Shown here: positions 24,901 through 39,006 of the stretch, piece after piece
Position numbering within the stretch: position 1 is the first letter of the stretch
Layout: every line of letters starts with the position of its first letter
Source: Euwallacea fornicatus
Taxonomy: Eukaryota; Arthropoda; Insecta; Coleoptera; Curculionidae
NCBI RefSeq assembly: GCF_040115645.1
Contig: NC_089545.1
Coordinates: forward strand, 4,340,001 to 4,404,000
Length of the DNA: 64,000 bases
Direction: 5' to 3'
Made by a program: the position numbers and the translations under genes
The notes under the pieces: generated by a model
Told to the model about the DNA's origin: nothing
The model's input: only the letters and a program-made list of their open reading frames with translations
Database searches by the model: none

Positions 24901-27900
24901 ATTTGGAAATATGAGGTTTAAAAGCTGAACTTCTACATTTTCTTGTACTTCAATTCGAAAAGATTATGAAAGAAATATTAGGGACCATATTTTCCATTAT
25001 ATGTCGTTTTTCTGTTTTTATTTTCAACAAATGTACATATTGAATATTGTTCACTTTCACTGTATGGAAAGCTAATGTTTTTTGTCAGTGACATTTCGAG
25101 TTCTTAGTGAAAGTATTATTACGTAGGTTTTTATTTTTTCAATTATATACCCCGATGTTTTCGGATGGTGAAGTGGTTTAAGACCGTCTAGGAGAACGAA
25201 ATTTCAATACGTTCCCTGAATTAGTAGAACAACGAAGTGAGATGATAGAGGGCAAGTTAGCGAGGCAACGTTTGAGTCTGACCAAAATTAATTACGAATT
25301 AAAAGTTCAGAAAATTTACGAATTTTGAAATTGCCCTAAATGTTGTGTAAATGGAACCGTTCTCAAACGTCGTAGTGAACGTAGGTTGTCTTTTTCGTAT
25401 CTTTAACGAACTTTTTCAATTGAAACAAAAGCATCAGAAGCATTTAGAAACCACCGTGGCATGATTCAACAAGTAGTCAGAGGCCTTTTGGACGTAGACA
25501 TTGCCAAAAATCGATCTTGTGCGGGGCTGGCAGTCCTTTGGCGTCGTATTGTCGGACTTTAGATCACATTTCCAGTCTCCCGGTATCGATGGACCAGCCA
25601 TGAAACTACGCTCTGAAGACGTCCTGCCTCGATTATACAAATGGCCCTATTGGTTTCACCGGCAGGAAGTTTACGTCCCGACATTATTGCCAAAGAAAAT
25701 TTTCAGATTAAATCGGAGTTGAGGGTATAAACTTGAAACAAGTACTGGTCTGACATTCTTACAAATAACAAACGTTAAGAATATGCCCGAACCTGAAAAA
25801 ACTAATCAAACGAGGAACAAAAAAAACGGTCACCCTAGTAAATATTCAAATCCTCATATATGATAGTTTGGTAAACAATAATCGTGCGACTTAAAATAAT
25901 CTGAAAATTTTTGAATTTCCTTAATTTTGGTGGAGCAATGTCTTGTAAAAAACTCTAATAGTGACAGAACGTTCGTCTTGAAATAAAAGTTGGTAAAACA
26001 TTCAGGAATTATGCTAGGGAATAGAAAATCGTTCATAGATCGATTCATAGAAGAACCAGTTGATGAAAAACATTCCACAAACCATTGATGTTAATAAGTT
26101 AGCCTGGTTCGCAGGTCGTTCGAGGCTCATGGACGACTACTCGAATACAGAAAAAATGTTTTTGATTCTGGATACGACTAGAATCCAAATCATTCTCATA
26201 TTGGTCTATTTCATGTCCCCGTTCTTCAACGTCAAGCAAAAACGGGTGTGTTGCGAGCTTCACTCCACCATGTGCACTTGCCTCTGTTCCTCTTTACGAG
26301 TGCCCATTAATCCAGAATATCTCGAAGGTACGTAAAATATGGAAGCTCGGGCACATTAAGGGGTATTAAGATTTTCGTCCGACTATATCTTAGAAATCGT
26401 TTGACACACAGCTTTCGCAAAAAAATCCAAACTCGAACTAATTCATCTTAAATTGCTGGAAATAACTTGCTAGCTCGGAAATAGGCCTTTACGGGACGTA
26501 TCATTAATGTAATTTCTTAAAAATGTTTACCAACGTTTTCCTCTATTTATTTAAATCAAAACTCATATCTTGAGAATCGCTTATCGGTGAAAATACAGCT
26601 TTACTATTTTAAAGAGCATATTCCGCTCTATTAGGTGCACTTCAAAGATCGCCTTTATGGCCTTTACTCTAATCGGTAGATGGCTTTTTTAACAATGCTT
26701 TTTCCTAATTTTGCTGGATAAAATTGAATGGGATAATATAGCTGAAAATTGTATTGTCGTGACCAGCTTTCACACATTAAGTAGTTGTAGTCGAAATTTC
26801 TGGAACGTTTTAACCCTTTAAAAATATTTGTGGTGGTTTCACCATTGTCTGTAAACTTAAATTCTTTCTGCAAAGTTTTGATTAAATTTATGCAATCTCG
26901 TTTATGTTTATCGAGAAAAATTGGTAGCAAAAAGCATTGACTTTTAAAGACTGCTGATTAAATTAAAGACCATAAAGACGATCTTTGAAGTGGGCCTAAC
27001 GGAGCAGTAAATACTCTGAAAAATTCTGCCGAAATTTCTCCCATTAGTGGCAGTGTTCGACGTACGAATCGTTGTTGTGTTAAACATGGAAGTTTTTGCA
27101 GAGTTTGAGAAAATTGCAACTTCTTTATGTTAGACGATTGGTCTCTCGAGATTCTTCTCATTTTCAACTAATTTTCGCGAAAAAGGGAATACCATCGTTA
27201 AAACTTATGCACCTGTTGTTGGCCATATTCGTACTAATATTCGTTTGAAATGAATTCAATGTATCAATCGTCCATCGACGTGTGCAAATTCAAATCTAAT
27301 TCCGCTTTTCGGAAAATGCGACAGCGACACTCCATGCTAAAATGTCGACATCGAGATCAAGCTTGCTACTCGAGGCAAACTTAATGTCAATATGAATACC
27401 ATAACGTTAAATAGATTCAGCTCACGTTCGGCATACTCCGTCCTGGCGAAGGGACCATTATTCTCGAGATTTTGATTCTTGGATAGAAACCGACTAAAAA
27501 TATTCAAAGCTCTTCCTCAACTCCATTAGTTCCGATTTTCTAACGGACTCGTTTGATGACCCTTTCGTAGCCACTGTCAACGACAAGTGGTTTAATAATT
27601 AATGCCCCATTAATGTTATCACTGCCGGAGCTGAGAAAATAATGTGGTGTAATACACCAAAGCCATCAATCATACAATAATAAGGAAGCTTGTTTCTAAG
27701 ATGTCTGGTAAAAAGTTGCAACTTTGGCCAGTAAATCTCCAAAAACAGTTTCGGATACTCTGACAAAAACCGTATCTTTGTAAACTTTCCAAAGCCAAAC
27801 GTTCGAGAGTGGGTTTTTCTCAATTTTTTGTTATTTATTTATGCCAGTGTTTGTGTGTATCAGGGAAATCTGCCGATGTCACCAAGTGCTTACGCTATGA

Positions 27901-28200
27901 TTAATGTGCTGGATGTGGTCGAGTATAGAAGTCTAGAACTTAAAAGTTTAGATCCATTTTAGCTTTATGGTTCATATTTTACGAAAATCTTGGAATTGCC
28001 TCTATCGCAAACATCATAATATCAAAACCAGACATCTAGTCGATAAACGACCGAGGGAGACATTTTCAACGGTGTAAAACTGTCACGGCCGAACATAAAT
28101 TTTATTTGCGTCCAGCTGGAAACGTGGGTGTATAAAGTCTTTACCTATTTTCACCAAGTCGTATAGATAGAGTTACTTTGAGACACGGTTCAAGTAGATA

Positions 28201-28889
28201 TACTGGGCGTTTCAAAACTATGGCATCAAACTTCTAGGGATTGCTCAACGCAACAATAGAAGACATTCGAGTATAAGAGGCCGGGACCGCAAACGTCTCC
28301 TTAAGGCGCTACGGCCTTATTTACTTTTTTTATCGAGTTTGAGTACTTTTTATTTTTATTTATTTGTACAAAATAATACTAAAGCAATTGTTCAAAATCT
28401 TGTCTTTGAATTTCGTTTAAACGACGTACATGGTTTCTGTGGACTTGGCTAAAAATTTGATAATCGTTTTAAACTTCTTCAAATGCGGCAGTGATTCCTG
28501 TAATCAGGTCTTGGTCTGTTTCCAATGGCGTTTCATAAACCAGAGACTTTATATATCCCTATAGAAAAAAATTTGAAGGTGTTAGATCGGGTGATCTAGG
28601 GGCCCACCGAACTGGACCGCTTCTGCCGAGCTAATATCGTCCGAGCTAATAAAGCGCCAAGACGATTTTTTGAAAAATATCTGTACTGTTATTGTGCACA
28701 ATCAAATTGAAATAAAACGTGTTAAAACTCGATAAAACGCGTTGTTGCACGTAACTGTCTTAAAGCATCATAAGGCCGTAGCGCCTTAGGGAGACATTCG
28801 CTGACGCGGGTTCTTATCCTCAGAGGTATTTTATTGTTGCACTGAATTCTCCCTAAAAGTTTGATTCTATAATTCTGAAACACCCTGTA
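28201..28889 (-). mobile_element. Non-autonomous mariner-type element, 118-bp inverted repeats
   Basis: A 685-bp element (28203-28887) is flanked by TA. The termini read CTGGGCGTTTCAAAACTATGG at the left and, inverted, CAGGGTGTTTCAGAATTATAG at the right. Both arms end inward with the nearly identical AAGGCGCTACGGCCTTAT, so each arm is about 118 bp (28203-28320 and 28770-28887). The interior is the 3' end of a transposase gene on the minus strand. It is a deletion derivative that kept both ends. Confidence 0.88.
28379..28630 (-). pseudogene. Transposase C-terminus (DDE, mariner/Tc1 superfamily)
   Basis: The minus strand encodes GPVRWAPRSPDLTPSNFF, the conserved block with the third catalytic Asp, then GYIKSLVYETPLETDQDL. 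The end of the open frame reads RLNEIQRQDFEQLL before the stop at 28381-28379. A TAG replaces the Trp codon usually found before GYIKS, and a second stop follows EEV. The region upstream of GPVR is degraded. Without the N-terminal DNA-binding domain and the first two catalytic Asp it is inactive. Confidence 0.85.
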
Positions 28890-30765
28890 TTCGTTCACAG
28901 AGCAGATAAGATGAATTTAAATTCAATCACCTATAAAGGGGAAAAATACAATTTTTCTAATTTTGGTAAATAAAGCGACAATTTTTAGTAATCGGCCCAC
29001 ATGACTAAAAAAGTTTGACTTTTCTACTATTTACGAAAGCAAATACTCTTATTTTATGATTGGGGTCATAACAAATCGAACCACTGACAAGAATGCTTGC
29101 AGCAGCTATGCAGCTTGAATGGATTCGGATACATGTTATTTTTTTATAATTTAAAAATAAACTCATTAGGAAATTGAATTTTGTATACTTCGTGTGATTT
29201 TGCTCGTTTTTCTCGTCTCGCTCGCCATACAACATAATACAACGTAATCTTGTTATTGCTCGAAAATCGTCTATGTGTTTTTTTGTTGATGAAAATATAC
29301 TGATTCATATTTCTAACGTTCACGCTTTTACATTTTTATACGATTGTGTAATGATTTGGCAAACGTTTTAATAAACAAAACTATTAAAATATTTATCTGT
29401 TTTACATGCTAAATTCCTACAGATCACGAAAATTATTCATTAAATTATCATCCAAAAACAATAATTAGTACTATTAACAACACTAAATATACGGTAGCAA
29501 TTGATTGGAAAAGTGACGTAAAACATATAAAACTCAACATATCCTATACTTAATGTCATTTGTATTATTTATGAACGTATATATGAGACATATGTCTTAA
29601 ACTTGTAAGAAATATATTTCAGCACCGTCCATATATGCAGTATTACTGCAGAATGGAAAAGATATATTAAATGGACGTGCTTACTAAGTTCACGCATTGT
29701 ATGACCGTATGCAAATGTCCATTGATCCAACTATATGCTACTATATCTCAAAGATCAATTGCCATAGAGCTTATACACTACTCACGTCCATTTTCCTCTC
29801 CTGTCTAAATAAAATCGTGGAAAGATCGATATAACACCACTTTAAAAGGTTTAATATAATTTTTTTTTTCAATTTTTATAAAAAAAAGGTCAGTTTTTGT
29901 GATCCAAACCAGTTTTAAATTGTTTTTTTTTTCGTAACTAGTTATATAATGAAAGCTGATACCTTTATTTTGTAACTCAGCTATTAATTTGGAGCAGCAG
30001 CAATAATGATTACTATAGATCAATATGTATATAACATCGTTAGATGATGCAGTTTAGTGAAAAACGGGTCAATTTGCAGGACCTGGCTCGTTACACAATG
30101 CTGTGCATGTCCTAACTCGACATAAATCTGGTTACACTGATTACAGAAACAGCTATATTATATTTGGTTTTTTCAGTAAAACTGAAATAAATGTGAATGT
30201 TATAGGTTTAATTACACGGTTGGTTACGGTAAGCTTAGATCTTGTAGATAATAGAAAGTTCTAGTGCACCTTAAGAGAACCCCCTACGGCATTAGCGTAC
30301 CGAAAGCAATTACAGCTTAGGGCTTATTTTGGAAGAACTTTCCGAGATTAGGTTTGTTGTTGAAATGAGCGCCCCTCTCTCTTTTCTAGATTGTATACAA
30401 ATATATAAGCGAAAAAAATGGTCCCTGTACAAGTGTTGTCGTTATAAACAAAATATTTTTTGCCAGTAATGGAGGGAAAAATTGATTATTCTATGTTTAA
30501 AATCAATTTCGTACTTTATTTTGATTTCTACCAATTTTTTAATAAACTCAATCGTTTTGGATCATAGCGACATTTGAATATAGGAACTCAATAAAAGCAA
30601 TAATGGTTTTTATTAATCATGAACCATTAAGGATATTGTTTGTAATAAAACTTTATTGGTCACGATAGTGTTGTTGTTTGTCCAATTCTTTCAATTAGGT
30701 AATTGTTTTGTAGATTTCGATAGATCTGAGGAGTACTTTCGGAACACACATCGTCCTTTTTGGAC

Positions 30766-30795
30766 GGGAGAGAGGGGCGGAGAACGGGGGAGGGG
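30766..30795 (+). repeat. G-rich tract with quadruplex potential
   Basis: Runs of 3, 4, 5 and 4 G occur within 30 bases on the plus strand (30766-30768, 30774-30777, 30786-30790, 30792-30795). One loop is eight bases, so folding is less certain than for the tract at 2991. Confidence 0.55.
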
Positions 30796-31357
30796 TCACA
30801 AATTTGATGATGCTTAGGGTTTTTTCAGAATCTACATAAGTTCTAGTTTCATATTCGATTTGGAATTAGAGATAAAGTCGCAATACGAAGAAATTAATGT
30901 TTCCTGATGATGATTTTTAAGGAAAAATGATTGGTACAAACCGCATCTCTCTATCATTTTTGCGCTCTCGCTAAAAGGGATCCCCCAAAAGTTGATATTC
31001 GTGTGAGGACCCTACAGCTTGGTGCCTTACAGTTTGGATGTTCATTCGATGAACGATTGATATTGTACTTTCTTAAAATCCTGTTTTAAGCACTAAAAAA
31101 CTAAATTTTAGATTCTTTCGTTTTTTTCTAAATATGGTAATAAATAGAACGTTTGTTATAGGGACATTATCGCATTTAACAACATTTGAGAGAAGGCGAA
31201 TCTGTTGGAAAGTTTAGATGTTCAAGAAGTAATAACTTTTTCAACGATAACGTAAAAACGACAATTTTCATCGCACTTTATCTTAACTGGAAACACTGTT
31301 CTGGTATCGAGCGGGGGGATATCCTATACTGTTAACTTTTGCCCCTAGAGATGAAAC

Positions 31358-31411
31358 TTTGACAGTGACCCGTGAACGCAACCCGCCATTCATGGGAGTA
31401 TTGTTGGATAC
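31358..31411 (+). repeat. Dispersed repeat copy A (partner at 47728, inverted)
   Basis: The core ACCCGCCATTCATGGGAGTA and what follows match the reverse complement of 47728-47787 with only a few differences, including CCCGCCA, CATG, GAGTATTG and TGGA. The flanks diverge. It is probably a fragment of an unidentified transposable-element family. Confidence 0.55.
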
Positions 31412-34402
31412 GAGTGGCCAATTTAAAAATTTCAAATTCGATAAAAGTAAATGAACCATAACATGAAGTAAAATAGAAAATGAAAAAAATCTATATTTTA
31501 CAACTCGTGTTTATGTGTTGGAAGCGAGCTAGTAGAGTAACAACGTAACAACAAAGGGGTCTTGTAATTATTTACCGATAGAATTGAATATTTCGAATTT
31601 TTTAAAACATTTTCTGAGGCGAAAATCATCTCGTTTGGAAGCTTCCCGTGTAGACCTGTTTTATCTCTATTTTATTCTCAATTTCTCTGTATAATTGACT
31701 CATCACTGTATCAATTTTCTGTAGGGAAATATCTTCACCCATCTCTTTAAAGCTCTCCAAGAGTTTTACCATATCACTAAGGTATGGAAGAGTTGCGAAA
31801 TTTTATTAAAGTTTAAAAATGTTTATATTTAATTTTTATAGATGTCGAACAGCGAGTTAAATGATTCCACCTCTGGAACTAGTGGTTACTGTTTATTCAT
31901 GCATATCATTCTGGACGACCATGTATATTGCCATAACGCGTCCGCAAAAATGTCGTTTTTATTCAAACGTGGTGATTTTTTTTTTAAGTTTGACTTTAGT
32001 CGTTTAGCTGAAACTAACGTTTAGTATAACCAAACAATTATGGCACTTTATCGTCTGTAAACGCAATATAATTTGTCGTAAATTCGTGCTTAGATGAGCT
32101 TTACCACACGTAGCAAATCAAAGGCACAATAATTATCCAAACTCATTCAAATATCCATAGCCACGCAGCTATTGTGACACATTTTATAACTTTGTCACAA
32201 TAGATGCACAAAAACTGTCACCCCTTTAGAGATAATTAGGTTTCAATTGGCAAATTATTTTTCTAAAATCAATTGCAAAAGGTGTATGAATTTAACCCCG
32301 TCGGGAAGGATAAAAAGCTTCAAATAAATTTAAACGGCTTAAATATCTCGAGCTAAAAAGAAACCCACGATCTTCCCTGGCAATTAAACGGGCGTTAATT
32401 TAAATCCCCTTAAATTCTCCTCCGAACGGAAAATACAAGGGTTAAAAAGAGTTAAACCCCTAACAAATTTTTAGTAAGCAATATAATTAAATTTCCAATT
32501 TGTTTTCTTTCTGCAGGCGCTGAACCAAGTCCTATTTCACAAAACATCGGAATGAATGACTTTACCACCTAAAAAAGGAAATTTCTATACACAAGTGGGC
32601 TTAACCGAAAAATATTTATAGCCTTATTCTGGCAACAAATCAATGTCGTTCCATTTTTTTTATCCCACGAAGGGATATGAATTTGCGTTTCTAACACACG
32701 ACTCCCTTGAGGTGTTTTAAAAATCGACTACAGAGGTGAATTTGTGGATAGGAACATCTCGTAGCATGAGACAAAATATTGCGAAAATATGTATGCTGTG
32801 TAACACGCTTACCAAGCCGCAGTCCCAAGGGATTTCTCCATATGCTTTTTAGCCTGGAACTTGATACGGTAACACTCGACAATAACTCCTCGTTTCCATG
32901 CATTTTAATGGATTCGTGACTGCTTGTAACTCTGGGTCTTTAGCAAGGAGTAAAATACTTGTTTACATTTTTTAAATTATATATAATATCGGAAATACCG
33001 CTGAATAATTTGAATCTTGTGTAGGAATATTGTCTGGATAGACCGTTCGAAAACTTCTGCATAGAGAATCATATTGACATCCGCTCATGTGGAAACTACT
33101 CACTTACATACGTATGTCTACTCGGGTGGAAAGGGAGTATTTTTCACCAGATCGAATATCAAATGATACCTTAAAGAAGTTTAAGACAGTATCAAAATGT
33201 GTTTTCAGATCGGCAGTGTTGCCAAATAAATTTCCTCAATACTCGTAAAAGACTTTTTTTCCGTTAGTTGTTTGAACATCGGTAGTGGTTCGCTCGAAGG
33301 TTTTTTAAGGATATTTATGGAGTAGCTTTCAACAACGTTGTTTGTGACATAAATAAACACTACTGTATACTGATGCGATTGAAAATTTGAGAGTTTTCAG
33401 GGTAGAAATTAAATTCCAGTAAATCGCACAGGAGCACTTGGTTCCATAAACTATAGGCTTTCCACGTGTTGTACTTTATCGCATTTTCAAAATGTAAATA
33501 AAATTTTTCGACTTACTAGAATAGAAATTAAACTGGAACAAAGAAGAGCACCGGAAGAACCACATGGCGTTTTGGCACATTCGTTTCGAATTACTAAATT
33601 ATAAAATAAAAAGGAAAAAGTTGCCAGTACAGCACTCAACGGTAGTGTATTATTTCTCACGTTACTTTCAAGCAACTATTAATAAACTGTAAGAGTTAAT
33701 ATGATTTATTAGAACTTATATTTTTTAAATTAATGCGAATAGATTATTTAAAAAAAAATGATATGCAAGCGTCTCAATTGAAAAGCCCTTTGTGGCTGAC
33801 ATTTTTTGCAAGCTGGTATTTTTTTAGAACACTCCGTGTAATGCTGATTTTTTGTTTTCCAACAAAACGAGTTGTCCGACATGACCGCACTTCCGGTCCC
33901 AATCAGCAGTTGCAATAGCCAGGCCGATATTGAATCCTGTGATCATAGCGGGCCCCTGCATATAATATCGCTGTAAATTATTGTTATATGAAACGGATGA
34001 AATCAAACTCCCCCAAAGCTCTCCCTCGGAACTCCTCAAACTCTAAAGCACCCCATCTGGTTTAAATAAAGTCTTTGTTGAAAACTCTTTTATCCACCTA
34101 AAGAAACTAATTCAATAAGTTCCCGAGTGGTCTCTTGAAGCGCGACGTTTGGGTTTTGGTTTTAATTCATCCCAAACTTCGTAAAACTTTTAGGAACTTT
34201 TCTTATTGAAAACTGGTATTTTTAACCCTGGACACTAACCCTTCAGAGTTAATATTAAATCAACCATGTAAAATGTCCGCCATAATTAGGAGTAACTAAT
34301 GGATTTTTCGCTAAACAATCAAACGGAAAGTTATTTGCAAAAAAGGTGCAAAAAATGTCGGAAGGCTTGGTAATATTTCTTTTGTACAGTAGCTGCAAAT
34401 TA

Positions 34403-34432
34403 TGTTAGGTAAACAGTTATGTTTACCTAACA
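34403..34432. repeat. Perfect 12-bp hairpin
   Basis: TGTTAGGTAAAC (34403-34414) and its exact reverse complement (34421-34432) flank a 6-base loop. Confidence 0.85.
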
Positions 34433-37260
34433 ATTTTGTTGGCGCTAAAGAGAAGAAAAGAGGTGAAACATTATTAATGGACCTTAATGTTTGATTTACC
34501 AGTTTTATTTAGTTAGAATTAAGCGCCAGGGGGAACCTAAGTGTGAGTATTTCCTTGAAGGTAAGTTGTTTATTGGAAATAACTTCATTGAAGGTTGTTT
34601 TCAATACACATGTCCAGCAAGCCTTGATTGAATAATCGAGCTGAATAGGGCGAGGAACCTACTTAACGTTGAAGGCTTCTGCATAGGAAATGCTCAAATA
34701 AGGCGAAAATTTATTAAATTGATGCTGCTCTTAGCAGAATTTTAATAAGCTATTTGAGGGATGTAAATTTAAAAATCTCCAAGCATAACCTAAAGTGAGT
34801 TTCGGCTTTTCATTTAATTTATGAACGAGACAATTTTTGTTTTCCTCCAGGTGTCGCATTTTGTTTTGTGTGCAATTGCAGACAAGTTTTTCTGCAGATA
34901 ATCGATTTCAGACTATGTTTGAATAAACATCGCCTCTGCCCTACATGCGAAAATGTGCATTCTATTTTCATTCAAATTGTCCCTTTATGCCAGTAGCTCA
35001 TACTAGCTCAGCGTAAACAAGCATTGAGACTAATTAAGACAACAAAGCGAATGTGCCGTGGGAATTAACATTTCCGTCTTTTCTGCTTTATATTTTATTT
35101 TACATATCGGTCTTTGTCGTGAAACGACCTAAATTTAAAAATGCAAATTCGAAACGACGATTGTCGGTTTTCTATCCGTTGTAAAAATGTAGATTAAAGG
35201 TCTGTATCTAAAGGTCCTCGATAGAAACGTTCATACCTACTCTTTCCAATATTTTTCCTATCATATATTTGACTTATGTTCATCAATACTTCATTCCATT
35301 ATAATTGTACGGGGACGTTTGAAGAATGTTTCGTTTAACACCGTGGTACTTGTTGCCCTTTCAACAGTCCTAATTTCCGACGGAAAGTAAGCTACGAATG
35401 TAAATGCTTATTTTAGTATCTCGTGACAAATCAAAATAAAAAATTTGACGCCTGTGAAATTTTTGGATTTTTTTTTACAGATCTTTACGACGACTTTTTG
35501 AGTCACCTGGTATACATATCTCTAACAACTGGTTGAGAATGACGCGGTGCACCAAAAGGTTGAAGTCCTCTGCCGCTATTAATTTATCTTTCTTAGCAGC
35601 TTATGAATGAGGGCATTTTTGTTATTGATTTGAGGAATCTTGCATCTTCCCAATTACACCACCTAAGCTTGAGACGTGATTAGTATCCGTTACTTGCGAA
35701 CGCTACCATTTTTAACACAGTGGTTTTCAGTTTCAGACAGATGTTCAAATCCACTTAGGATAAGTAGAGTGGCTTTTAAATTTAAAATAGAAATGTTGTT
35801 TTTTTTTTTCGTTTTGTTTTCCCGCAATGCAGTCGCCGGAAAAACGTTGCAACTTTCTTCACGCGTGAGCGTAACGAGTTCGTCACAGAGATTCGATAAT
35901 TAGTTACCATCACTAACACGCTTAAATGAAAAAGAAAGATGAACTATTAAACTGTTTGAACACTCTTATCGCTATCATTGTGGCATTTTTGGTACTTTAT
36001 CAATGCATAAATTCATGATGTCATAGATGCAATAAGTCAGTTTAGTTCGAGGCCAAAATTTTAAGCGCAACTTGAAAAATCGCTGTGTTCTAATAGATCT
36101 GCAAAAAAGCAAAATGTCCTACATAAACTAAATACTATTTTAAAAAGAAGTTTTATATTGAAACTGGACGTGCAAACCATTAAATTAAGTGTTCTTGCAA
36201 GTTTTGGACGAATCTAAAAAAAGGCTAAAATCAATGCTGGTGACATAGGACTGGCGTTTTGTATGAGGTTTTACTTCGTTAAATGTACACATAAAAGCGG
36301 AAGATTTCTAACATCCCATATAATCCATGACGAGATGTTGTATCTAAGGGAGTTTCTGGACGAATCTTATCGTGAGAATAGCATAAAATTTATCTTCTTC
36401 CATTTCCTCCGGATAAACAAAAGGCCATTGTTTATTTGTTTGCTTGAATAGAAGAGTATCCAGGTCGAAATGCACCAGGTTGAAATGCACTTAAAATACG
36501 TCGTGTTCCTTGAGTATGTTTATTTATTTGTTGTAGGTGGTATATTGAATTTTTTCTATGGCTTACTTCAATTTATTATATCAGTGTAATCAATATTTTT
36601 TTGAATGAAGGCCACTCACGCTCCCAGCCAAGTCTATTTCAATAAGTTAAATAAAACAGATTGAGCTTCGGGAAATTGTAAGATTTGGAATAAAGGGTAA
36701 ACGAGTAAAAGTTTAGGCAACCTTATAGAAAGCCATCGCCCCTCGCCGAATTAATTTCTAACTTCTGGTTTTTGAAAAGAATACTCGCCGAGCAAGCAGA
36801 TTTTTTTCGTTAAAACTCAAAAGGTGCCACACAAGAAAATTCATAGTAGCATCGAGATTGACCGCAAGTAGTTAGGCCTTTAAATAAGGGTCAATGAAAA
36901 GCAATAGGAAAACAGGGAAATTCTGTGGCGCCACTGTTAAATATTTGATGTCATAAGTTCAAATATTCAACTCCAATTTAAATATTGACCCGAAATTGAA
37001 TCAGCAAGTGGGTATGGGCTTGAGAGCAAGGGTCGTATAAATAAATACCTAAATGTTTTCGATTTTGTACGAATTTCACTTAAACGCAATAAATCAAAAT
37101 CTTAAGTCGATTGCTTGATGAAAAATGAAAAGGAATTTTAATTTAGAAGCTCTGTGTTTCTATATTTTATCTGTCCGAGAACCCAGTTCCCCAGAATCTA
37201 ATTATATTCTCTTTTAAATGCGAAACAAACAGAGTTTATTAACGTTATAAATTCCGCGTA

Positions 37261-37281
37261 CCGCCCTGTGTAACAGGGCGG
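37261..37281. repeat. GC-rich 8-bp hairpin
   Basis: CCGCCCTG and CAGGGCGG flank a 5-base loop. It stands out only for its GC content in AT-rich surroundings. Confidence 0.7.
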
Positions 37282-39006
37282 AAAGTTATTGCTCACAATA
37301 TTTCTATTTATCTCGTATCTGGTTTTTACAAGCGGTAGTAGGCTAATATATTTCATTTCCAAGGGGAATATCAAGCTTAATATTTCTCCAGAAATAGTAG
37401 ACAATATCCAATATCGGGTTAAATTTGTTTTGTTTGTTTACTTATCTTGATGATAAGTCATTGTTTGCTTGTGTAACTTCCAAGATTGGATCGACTGCAA
37501 ATACGGCCGCATTTAAAATTCTATACTTCCCATCTTTGAAACTTCGGATAACTTACACAATCAGCACCGAATAAGCAGGTGAATCCATTTTAATCGATCT
37601 GTTTGCACTGCAATGCAGCTAAAATGATTCGATTTAGCTCTCAAAATCTCGTATAAAATTGCTTATACCATAAATTTCACTTCCTTCGAAACAGATATGC
37701 TGAAGAGGTTTGTTTACATTACAAATAAAGTAACTACAATCTCGTGCGAGTTTGGAAAACACACGAAGACACCTGACACTAACTTTAAAATGAGAGTATT
37801 GTCTAAAAATAACAAACATACTGGCGCGTCCAGATTGAAGTTATCTTTGTTTCGTTATTAGACATTCGAAATATCAAACAATCTGAAATGCATCAGCTAT
37901 CAAATGGTTACAATGGGGAAGTCGGGTTTATTGCTCTTAATTTTCAACTGAAATTGGGCGTGGTTCTCGGTTCGAAAGAATTAATAGCTCTCACAAACGT
38001 TTGTTTTCACAGTATGTTAAGGCCAACAATGTTTCCCCCAAGAACGTATGAAAAAGTTTAAAAAATAAGTAGATTATTTTTGGAATAATGGCCCAAAGCA
38101 TATTTTGGTTCGGTCGCCAATAGGGTGTCAGAGTCAAGTTGCGCCCGAAGTCCGTATCGGCAATGGACGGTGCCCGCTTGCATCGGATGGCCCTCGACCG
38201 CATTTAATTTATTCAGAAAAAAACCATCTCAAGATGGGCGCAAATTACAATATTTTGAAATCTGCCAGAAGGTCTAACGACGTCCTGACATCATTCCATC
38301 ACAAAATGCTAAAAAAAATTATCTCGCCTGGTAGATTAATAAATTGAATGTGAATACGCGTTGTAAAAAACAATGGTTGAGATCGAAAAAACGCTCAGTG
38401 TTATTTTATCCCAATACATTACCATGCTTTACACACCTTTCCAATTAGCCCAAGAGTGGGACTAAACGAATTCGCTTTGCTCGGAAAAATCCTCTTACCC
38501 TTCAATGCTTTGTTAAACTTGGTTAAAAAATCGAGTGTGGCAAAACAATTGGCCTGCAGTTTAAGTTAAACCCTAATACTTTTACATGAAAAATCTCCAA
38601 TCATGTAGTATTTGAGGGTTTGTTAAAAACATTTTCCCGCATGGAAAAAAGACGGTCTTCAGCTGTAGCTAACCAGGATTCAGCTGCGAAACCTCCTTCG
38701 TTCATAATAAAGAATTGAATGCCACTGAACTGGAGACCGGCATTGACTTTGACCCAGTTTTATAGCTACAGTTGCGTGCTATTCTACGGATTAAGGTATC
38801 TTCTCTAAGGGTCAAAAATACTGAATCCATAGAACAAACGCAAAATGATTCGGTCGTGTGCACATTTTTCCTTCCCCCTAGCCATGCGTCTATTCCGATC
38901 CCAGTATCAACCTGCGAACAACGTAGATTCGGGGTTTCCCTTCACCCGGAATTGTAAAACCATTTAAACATTTGCGTATCTTAGGTTAACGCAGTTCAGG
39001 ATTAAA

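Noticed and set aside
25165..25240. tRNA-like stretch with GTGGTTTAAGA
   Set aside because: Only the D-arm resemblance holds; no matching acceptor stem or T-loop GTTCGA-type sequence at the right spacing.
25434..25722. Overlapping frames on both strands in a GC-richer patch
   Set aside because: Neither frame has a known motif or bounding splice sites; two-strand openness suggests composition rather than coding.
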